NCBI GenBank assembly: GCA_019633425.1
Contig: WSUB01000094.1
Location: 101,711-165,710 of the forward strand
DNA length: 64,000 nt
Direction of reading: 5' to 3'
DNA from: Tulasnella sp. 424
Taxonomy: Eukaryota > Basidiomycota > Agaricomycetes > Cantharellales > Tulasnellaceae
The position numbers and the translations under genes are program-made. Positions 56,209-64,000 of the stretch are shown in pieces; the first letter of the stretch is position 1; each line of letters starts with the position of its first letter. The notes under the pieces were generated by a model that did no database searches, had not been told where the DNA came from, and saw only the letters and a list, made by a program, of their open reading frames with translations.

Positions 56209-56899
56209 AGGGGCTTGTACCCGGCGCTTGTATTTTAGCCGTTGATACCCTACTCGATTTGGAACGGAATATACCATGTGATTATAGGAGCTTCATTCCC
56301 GACTTCTCCGAAATGTCTTGGCACGCGTGGTAACATCGCATTTGGCTATGTCCGATGACTAAAAACCTCCACGATTTGCAACGCTGTCCACTTGAGCAGC
56401 GTGGTGGAGATCAAACGTGTTGCTAGCATGCAAATTGAGAACGGTGGCTACGTTATCGTTCAAGTGAAGTCGTGGAGTCTGTTTTTAGAACGACGGAGTT
56501 ATATTTATCGACGAGTTTGATATCCGCCCAACTCAATACTATACAGTGATGCATTCCAGCTTTGAATTGTATCGTTAGCCTTCATTTCCGGCGCCATCAT
56601 TTGGGGCGTGTAGGAAACGTTTGACGAGCCACAGCCGATGTGTTCATCTAACCCTTCCTAACGCCAAAGTAAACCGTGGTACGGCATTGGACAAGATTGC
56701 GGTGAAAGAGGATGACGGCGTTTAAGGACGGGCCCGAAATTAGGCTTGGCGTTACGGGATGGTCCAAGAAAAAATCAATACACTAGGTAGATGATCGGGC
56801 TGTAGGTGCCGTTACCTAAACTCAGTCGACGGGATATAAATAGAAGTTGGAGCAGTTATCCAAAGTCCAACCAAGCTACACACTCCAAAAAAAAAAACA
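56209..56899 (+). promoter_or_regulatory. Promoter region of FAD oxidoreductase 1
   Basis: Contains gacgggcccg at 56727-56736 and TATAAATA at 56835-56842, 58 bp before the ATG. The first element, gatgatcgggctg and the spacing are also found upstream of the second FAD gene. An A-run precedes the ATG. Confidence 0.6.
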
Positions 56900-59016
56900 A
56901 TGTCTTTCTCCGCTCAACAAACCTTAACCGCACTCAACAAACTCAAAGAAACCCTCTCCGGTGAGGTCGTCTGTCCAGGCGACGAAGGGTATGATTACGG
57001 CATTGCGCGCTGGAGCGACAGCTGCGTCAAGCAAGCCGCATACGTTGTCTTCCCGAAGACGAATGAAGACGTCGCTGAGGCTACCAGGTTCGCAAGAGAG
57101 CAGGGCCTGGAGCTGGCGATCTATGGTGGAGGACACTCCTTTTCGGTGAGGAAATCGAACTTCTGGCCGTGAGCTTATGTAGTCGCTCACCTGTTCTGTT
57201 GAAGGGGTCCTCGTCTATTCAAGATGGGGTCGTCATCCATCTTGGAAAATATATCAACTACGCCCGCTGCGATCCGGAAAAGCGTCTCATATACGTCGGA
57301 GGTGGTGCTACCTGGGAGATTGGTGGGTGGTCGTTCGTCAGAAATTCTGCCTGAGCTGCGGTCTAAAGCACCCCATACCGCTTAGTCGACAAAGTGGGCA
57401 TGGAACATGGTCTCGCAACTGTAGCCGGGAGTGTCAATCACACTGGTGTTGGGGGGTGAGCTTACAAAACCTCCTTTTAGCCCTTGGCGCGAGAAGATGA
57501 GATATTTACGTTCTTGCCCCCGGTTACAAAGACTTACCCTCGGTGGAGGCTACGGTTGGTTAACCGGGAGATATGGTATGACGATAGACAACACGGTCCA
57601 GGTAAGCTACTTGCGCGGTTGTCGGCACAGCGCAGCAAATACTGACCGGTGTACCTCCTCCCTAGATCACGGTCGTCCTTGCCTCGGGTGAAGTTGTCAC
57701 AGCCAACGAGAAGGAGCATCCAGACCTCTTTTGGGGTTGCCGAGGTTCGTCCCCGGGCCTAACATGTTCTCGAAATCCATGGTCTTATTTCCGATTATCC
57801 TGTCAGGCGGAGGCTGCAACTTTGGCGTCGTTACCGAATTCGTCTTCAAAGCCTATCCCCAACGTCCAACAGTCTTTGTCACTTACCTCCTCTATACCAT
57901 GGACAAACTGGAGAACCTTCTCAACGCGATCGCGGAGTGGGACGAGACTGCTGGACCAGACGAAGGACTCCACTGGGGGTGTATGAGGGTCCTGCCTGGA
58001 ATGGAGGTACGGTCAATGAATGACAATGAGCTTTAGGGATGTTAATCACTAACTGATCTATTACAAATGTAGCCTGGGAAACCTACGTTGCTTGTGATCT
58101 ACTTCTACAACGGCGATGCTGCTGAGGGAAGGAAAGCAGCGAAGAAGATCTACGATGTCGGTAGGTGGAGTTTCAGGCCTGTCCTCGTTCGAAGTGAAAC
58201 TTGTTACTAACAGCCCATCACACTCTAGGCCCGCTCATCGAAAATGCAATGGAAGAACTGCCATACGTCAAGTTAAATTCTCTTCAAGTGAGTGAACTGA
58301 GGTCACGCGCGTGTAAAAGCTCAAGGGATTGCGAACTTACTTCCCTTTTTTGCACAGAACGATCCAAATGCCCATGGAGGTCGAAAGTACATCAAAGGCA
58401 TTTCATCACGTGGAAATAGTAAGCTTTCTTCAGTCGAGAGAGCTTTGGGCGTATTTTTGATGCCGTTGCCCCCTTCCTCCAGCTTCTGCCGAAGCCGTCC
58501 AAGCAGTTCTCCAAGCTCAAGAGGAAGTTATAAAATCCAACCCAAGCCTCGTACACTCGGGCGTTATGTTCGAAGCCTCGCCTAAGAAAGCGATTATGAA
58601 CGTTCCATTAGAAGCGACTGCGTACGCTGGACGAGGGATCGTGCGTTTCACCTTCCAATTCCGATCTTGGAGACACCAGCTTGCTCACAAGACTCATTCC
58701 TCTATAACAACAGGGTGCCGAAGGAATGGTGTTCTCATTTTACCAAGACCCCTCTCTCGACGGCCTGGTCCAAACCCAAGTCCGCGAATGGGCTCGAATC
58801 CTGGAGGAAAAGACCCCAGTCTCACTCAGATCAGGGAAGGGGGCGGACTCGGAAGGAGTTTGTTACGCGAACCTCGATCCAGATGCGGCTAGGTCTGACG
58901 CCGCAAAGGTGTTTGGATCGAATTATAAGAGGTTGAGGGAGGTGAAGAGGATGTATGACCCGGAGAATGTCTGGAATAGGTGGCACCCGATCGAACCGGC
59001 GGAGCTGATGAACTGA
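56900..59016 (+). CDS. FAD-linked oxidoreductase 1 (VAO/PCMH type with BBE domain)
   Basis: Many short exons. It starts [20 protein letters not shown]. The FAD-binding half has [20 protein letters not shown] then [11 protein letters not shown], where the His of GGHS is the expected covalent FAD attachment site. [24 protein letters not shown] and [20 protein letters not shown] follow. Berberine-bridge enzymes have a second link through Cys in the ...GTC... segment; here Val-Asn stands there, so a single covalent link is likely. [20 protein letters not shown] and the BBE ending [20 protein letters not shown], then [13 protein letters not shown], complete it. Relatives oxidise sugars, alcohols or natural products. 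No signal peptide is seen, so it is probably intracellular. The substrate is unknown. Confidence 0.9.
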
Positions 59017-60464
59017 GGATTGAACAGCATGTAGGAGTTCTTTTTCTCACAAGCCTTGTAATGATATGCGTGGTATTTGCGATGAGGGTTAAATTTTGAG
59101 TCACGTCAGTCTTATTCGGAAGGTGCTGAAGCCTTCAGGAGTTCGATTTTGATCGTCGACTCCCCCCGCTTCGCATCGCTATCTACGAAAGTATTTTCAC
59201 AAATAATTCATTTTTAAGATAAGGAGTATTTGGGGCAAACGAGCATCAAGTGGTATTAGACCGAATACCATAAACGCAAGAGTCCGACGTCGCCTCTTTA
59301 GTCTAGTGGACCACTCCGCACAGCATTAAATCAATCTATATCGAGAAGATTGCACAGGATTCTTACGTGGATCTCGGCCCCGCTCCGCACAATCGCATCG
59401 CGGTTACCCATCTCCAGGGCCTATTCAGTGTCCGGTGAAACTTGTATAAGAGCGGACTGTATCCACGACCAAGAGTTCAAAATCCCAGGATCTGGATACA
59501 CCCCCAAGGTGCGCGCTAGCGACTTTAACTGCAGGGGTATTCTTCTAATTACTCCTTGCCCCACTTGTAAGCGACATCGGCAATGGACCCATCTAAAGCT
59601 AAAGGGACGAGAGCGTAGGAATTTTTCTACTCATAGGTCCTGTAATTATATGTAGTCCCAGCTGATATTGTTCGAGGACTGGCTAAAACTGACGAGAATT
59701 TTCAACTTTGTGTCCGCTGTCGCGCGCGTGGACGAGGCCACCGTGATGTCGAACGTTCGGTAGCGCCTGTAAGCTCGACATCGGCTCTGGGGGCCACGAG
59801 GATGAAAAGGTGATATATCTAGACGACCTCCCCTTAACTTGATCGCTCCATTCAGGATATAATAACCGAGCGAAAATGTCACAACGCAGTTCGGCATTAA
59901 ATGACACAGAACGCACTAAGATGGATGGCCCGCAAACATTCTTCATGATCATGATCAGGTTAGAATCATGCTATAACCTTCTAAGAAGATTGTCCTAAAA
60001 GTGAGACCCCCTTGGCTCCGTGACGTCACCATCTCACGAAGCCCCCCAAACCCGGCTGTCTCGCGCCTAGATATGATCGACTTCAGCTTCCTCAGATTAT
60101 CAAAAGAATCTTGAGACTACTTGGCCAATAGGGGTGCCCACGTTTACCTTGTCAAAGTTAGTAATTTTCCGATGGCGTCGAGGGGCTTGTAGTGGACTGC
60201 TCGAGGCTCCATCTGGTAAACCTTACTGACAGTGATGTCAATTATGGCACTGCATTGGAGGAGAAGTGCAGTGGGTGAAGAAGAACCACGGCTTGTGAAG
60301 ACGGGCCCGCACTGAGGCCTGGCGTTTGTCGGCGTTCCTAAACCAGGTATCCCGTGCACTGAGTTGATTATCGGGCTGAAAGTGCCGGAGGTGGAATCGT
60401 GATGTCATCAGCCAGCTATATGAATAGAAATCATTGCTATCGTAGTCTTTCTCCACCCCAAGAG
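59017..60464 (+). promoter_or_regulatory. Intergenic region and promoter of FAD oxidoreductase 2
   Basis: The first kilobase holds no recognised gene. The last ~230 bp resemble the first FAD gene's promoter: gacgggcccg at 60300-60309, 156 bp before the ATG, a gattatcgggctg block, and tatatgaata at 60417-60426. Confidence 0.6.
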
Positions 60465-62575
60465 ATGTCTTCCTCCGCTCAAGAAACGTTAGCGGCACTG
60501 ACCAAGCTTAAAGAAACCCTCTCTGGCGACGTCGTCTGTCCAGGAGAGGAAGGTTACGAATACGGCATCGCACGTTGGAGCGACAACTGCGTCAAGCAAG
60601 CTGGGTATGTCGTGTTCCCGAAGACAAATGAAGACGTCGCGGAGGCTGTTAAGTTTGCAAGAGGGCAAAGCTCAGAGCTGGCCATCTGCGGAGGGGGCCA
60701 TTCCTATTCCGTGAGCAGCCGTGAGCTTGTGCTCCGAACGCGGCGACTTACCTATTCTGTTCAGGGATCCTCTTCTACTCAAGGTGGAGTTGTCATTCAC
60801 CTTGGTAAATATATGAACGACGCCCGCTGCGATCCCGAGAAACGACTTCTGTATGTCGGAGGTGGTGCCACTTGGGCGATTGGTACGTGGCCACTTCCTT
60901 GTCATACTTCTAGTTGAGATGCCCCCTAATGTCTTGCTACTCATAAATTAGTCGAAAAGGTCGGTATGGAACATGGGCTTGCAACTGTGGCTGGGAATGT
61001 CAATCACACTGGCGTTGGGGGGTGGGTGTATTCCTTTTCAGCACTCGAACCCATGTATTAATGTCCCCTCTCATTCGGAAAGCCTTGCCCTTGGTGGTGG
61101 TTACGGTTGGCTATCGGGTCGACACGGAATGACAGTGGACAACATGGTCCAGGTTAGCCAACCGCGTGGTTATCGGTGCGAGCAGAGGCACCTGAACCGT
61201 ACGCACCCCTTAGGTCACGGTCGTCCTTGCCTCAGGCGAAGTTGTCACAGCTAATGAGAAGGAGCACCCGGATCTTTTCTGGGGCTGTTGAGGTTCGTCA
61301 CTGCGTCGAACTGTTTCTCCTGATCCCTTTTCCTATTCCCGTGTGTTCCTCCTTCAGGCGGAGGCTCCAACTTCGGCGTCGTTACCGAATTCGTCTTCAA
61401 GGCCTATCCTCAACGTCTAACAGTGTTCGTCGCTCATCTCGTATATACGATCGATAAACTAGAGAGCCTTCTCAACGTGGTCGAAGATTGGTACGAGACG
61501 GCTGGACCTGATGAAGGGCTCCATTGGGGATGTATGAGGGTCCTTCCTGGGATGGAGGTGCGATGAGCAAATAAAGCGAATTAGAAACCGTCAATCACTG
61601 ACTTACCATCATTGTGCAGCCCGGAAAACCGAATTTGATGGTGATCTACTTCTACAACGGCGATTCCGTCGAGGGCAAGAAGGCAGCGAAGAAGTTGTAC
61701 GATCTCGGTAGGTGGAGTTTGTTTCCCGGACTGAAATCCTGTACTGACGATATGCAACATGTTAGGCCCAGTTTTTGAGAAGGCTATGGAAGACCTACCA
61801 TTTATCAAGCTAAACGCACTTCAAGTGAGTAACTTCGGGCTAGTGTCCAACATGCTTGAGGGGTAGCCGGCTTACGAGCTCCTTCTCGTAGAATGAGGCG
61901 AGCGCGCATGGAGGTAGAAAGTACATAAAGGGACTCACGACCCGTTCCCGAAGTACTTGATCACGTTCCTCTTAAGGGTTTAACACGGTTGACACGATAT
62001 CCTTCCTCCAGCTTGCGTCGAGGCCATTCAAGCGGTTCTCCAGGCTCAAGACGAAGTCGTAAAATCTAACCCAGCTCTCGTCCACTGCGGCGTTCTGTTC
62101 GACTACTCAACTAAGCAAGCCATTACGGCCGTTCCTTTGGAAGTAACGGCGTACGCAGGACGTGGAACCGTGCGTTTCTCGACCGTTTCATCCTGCTCTC
62201 ACTTCACAAACACTAATCCTCTCCCTCCCCCCTCCTTCCTCTCCTTCACGGTTTGCTCCATTACACCGACAAAAAATCCAGGGCGCCGAAGGGATCATAT
62301 TCCAATTTTACACGGATCCCTCTCTCGATGACTTGGTCCAAGGCCAAGTCCGTGCGTGGGCGCAGATCGTTTCCGAACGAACCCCAGTTGCTTTCAAAGC
62401 TGGAAAGGGAGGGGAGTCGTTCGGAGTTGGATACACAAATTTTGATCCTGATGCAAGCGGATCTGATGCTGCGAGGGTGTTTGGGCCGAATTATAAGAGG
62501 TTGAGAGAGGTCAAGAAAATGTATGACCCGGAGAATGTTTGGAATAGGTGGTACCCGATTGAGCCTGCGGAGTAA
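60465..62575 (+). pseudogene. FAD-linked oxidoreductase 2, with in-frame nonsense codon
   Basis: Tandem relative of the gene at 56900. It starts MSSSAQETLAALTKLKETLS and follows the same exon plan: AICGGGHSYSG (covalent His), [54 protein letters not shown] and [20 protein letters not shown]. It ends YPIEPAE-TAA. In the exon ending DLFWGC the Arg codon CGA of copy 1 is TGA here (61289-61291), a C-to-T change, which stops the protein before the substrate-binding half. All other exons remain open, so this is recent or an allele. If the codon is a sequence error, it would be a normal enzyme. Confidence 0.8.
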
Positions 62576-63697
62576 ACCAATTGAGGAATATAGTGATCGT
62601 CTTTGTGAGATAAGAATCGTTGTATTGACATTTGTTGGACCTTCTTAAGGAACTTTACTGATGGGGAGTGCATCCGAGTCGGTCGCGAAAAAGGTTGAGG
62701 TACCCCGTGGAAAGACGCCACAGCTTTGGTTCGTGAAATTCAAAACAAAGCAACCTTGAAACCATCACGCTCTCCCAGGTCGCTTTTCCAACCTAAGACG
62801 AGTCCCAAGGGGATAAAAGTTCTAACAGCAAGTAGGAGATTCCCCTCTACTTACGTAGCGGGAACGTAGCTGAGAAGTACCTCCTTCGTGCCGTATGCCC
62901 TTACATGGACTGAAAATGAACCGCAGCTTAAACCGATAAAGCCTTAACTAGACCCGGAGTCCCTTCCTTCTATCAACGACTGACATGTCGTTCACTAGCT
63001 TGGAAACAAGTGGTGCGAAGCCACCCAACACGTTCAGCCAGCAAAATCAATGCTTTCTTTTTCGAAAATTCTAGGATTGCGTAACACAGGGTATGGTATT
63101 ATATCTCGCAGCGGGGATAGATACTACAAGCGTCGCATCCGTATCCTTTAATATCTGGAAAGTTTAAAGAGGTCTTCAGCAAATGTTCTCGAACCATGCA
63201 CGCGTCTTTATCTGAATGCATTCTCTATTCATCATGTGTACCTTTTCGTCTAATATTACACTTATTATAAACCTGCATCTTTCAAACCGCTCCCCCATTC
63301 TCCATTGTCAGGTACTGACACATAGAGACTCGTCGAGCGGTCTGAGGCCTTCTTGAGACTCAGTCGTTGTGCGACACTGGCAGGAGACAGGTGATTCATC
63401 TTGACACTCGCCCTCCGGACAAGCTGCTTTCACGTAGACCCCGGGATCAAGCTTGAGACCGTTTCTCCGTCCCTCACAGCGCCGAGAAGGTCCACCACCA
63501 GATGGAGTCTCATTGAGACGATGAGACTTGGGCCTCAGTCCTGAAGCTGGCCATTTACCTGATGGGCCACCCTAACCAAAAAAGCGGATGACGAACTAGG
63601 GTCTTAATCTTTCGCACGTCCTGGCTACGGCTACCATATTACAACTAAGGAAACCTGCCTCCTAAGAACCTCGCCTACGACGAAGCAATTCGAGAAG
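62576..63697. other. Intergenic region
   Basis: About 1.1 kb with no recognised gene, RNA or repeat. Confidence 0.5.
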
Positions 63698-64000
63698 CTA
63701 CTTTTTGAAGATGTTACAGAACGACCCAGGAGCGTGACCCGACGCGATCTTAACCTCAGCCTTCAGTAGGTCCCACTCGAACCATTTCGTCTCGTCGGTG
63801 TAGGTTTTGAACTTGTCTAGCCAGTTCGAGAGATCGATGGGTGTCTTTAGATCTTTAATATCCTTATTCTGGTCATTCGGCCAGAGCTCCGCAACGCTGA
63901 TCGAGTTCTTCCCTACACTGGGTACTTTCGGACGCACCCAGATGTACTTGATCAACTCGGCGCCGTCCTCTCGGAGGCCAAGCCGCCCAGTGAGAGGAAG
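63698..64000 (-). CDS. 3' end of an unrecognised gene (cut by the window)
   Basis: An open minus-strand frame runs from the window edge (LPLTGRLGLREDGAEL...) to KSFCNIFKK-like residues; the visible end is GSFCNIFKK-TAG/TAA class stop at 63698-63700. It is rich in Lys, Asp and Trp (DLSNWLDKFKTYTDETKWF) and has no motif I know. The start is outside the window, and an intron may hide more. It could also be a chance frame. Confidence 0.4.
   Translation of the reverse strand, partial: LPLTGRLGLREDGAELIKYIWVRPKVPSVGKNSISVAELWPNDQNKDIKDLKTPIDLSNWLDKFKTYTDETKWFEWDLLKAEVKIASGHAPGSFCNIFKK

Noticed and set aside
38371..62575. Complete specialised-metabolite cluster
   Set aside because: No polyketide, peptide or terpene synthase, P450 or dedicated transporter is visible inside the array; only redox genes.

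Overview
This window looks like nuclear DNA of a filamentous basidiomycete, probably an agaricomycete. Almost every recognisable gene is split by several short introns of about 50-70 bp with GT...AG ends. The gene content fits: a copper-fist regulator, an X325/BIM1-like copper protein, Rab5, a Dbf2/Sid2 kinase, an F-box family, a WSC protein, and tandem SDR and FAD-oxidase families. I assigned no species. I saw no rRNA, CRISPR array, convincing tRNA or autonomous transposon.

Left part (1-27 kb), mostly single-copy housekeeping genes. A secreted, GPI-anchored BIM1/X325-like copper protein (+, 614-1532) faces a copper-fist transcription factor (-, 2146-3395). An RBM26/27-type RNA-binding protein follows (-, 3931-6894), then a PLP serine/threonine dehydratase (+, 7466-8904), a gene-poor 2.2 kb stretch, and a FucP-type sugar transporter (+, 11136-13066). 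The transporter tail and the F-box gene behind it are tandemly duplicated (about 12.7-15.2 kb and 15.2-17.9 kb). The first F-box copy is dead. The second is open but carries an assembly gap flanked by an exact 77-bp repeat. Next come Rab5 (+, 18247-19349), a Dbf2/Sid2-like NDR kinase (-, 19601-21756), the Golgi cation transporter GDT1 (-, 22147-23157) and a C2H2 zinc-finger protein (+, 25349-27044).

Middle (27-38 kb). A small tandem repeat and a gene-free stretch lead to D-lactate dehydrogenase (-, 28658-30180), VPS35 (+, 30447-33845), VPS27 (-, 33999-36415) and a GPALPP/DUF3752 protein (+, 36614-37668) with a stop codon in its conserved tail. VPS35, VPS27 and Rab5 all act on endosomes, but each has its own promoter.

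Right part (38-63 kb), a birth-and-death accessory region. It holds six paralogous SDR-like genes (A-F) and at least three broken pieces, built partly by duplication of a two-gene unit. A fragment of an alternative NADH dehydrogenase sits at the duplication junction. Between SDR-A and SDR-B lie a secreted WSC-type protein, a decayed kinase and a gag-like gene. Two FAD-linked (VAO/BBE-type) oxidoreductases close the array, the second with a nonsense codon. SDR-E has lost a splice acceptor. The SDR proteins keep a Gly-rich dinucleotide motif but have Phe where the catalytic Lys of the YxxxK motif should be. Upstream TATA boxes and co-located flavin oxidases suggest an inducible redox or specialised-metabolism locus, although no backbone synthase is visible. 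This array is the best candidate for an undescribed system in the window.
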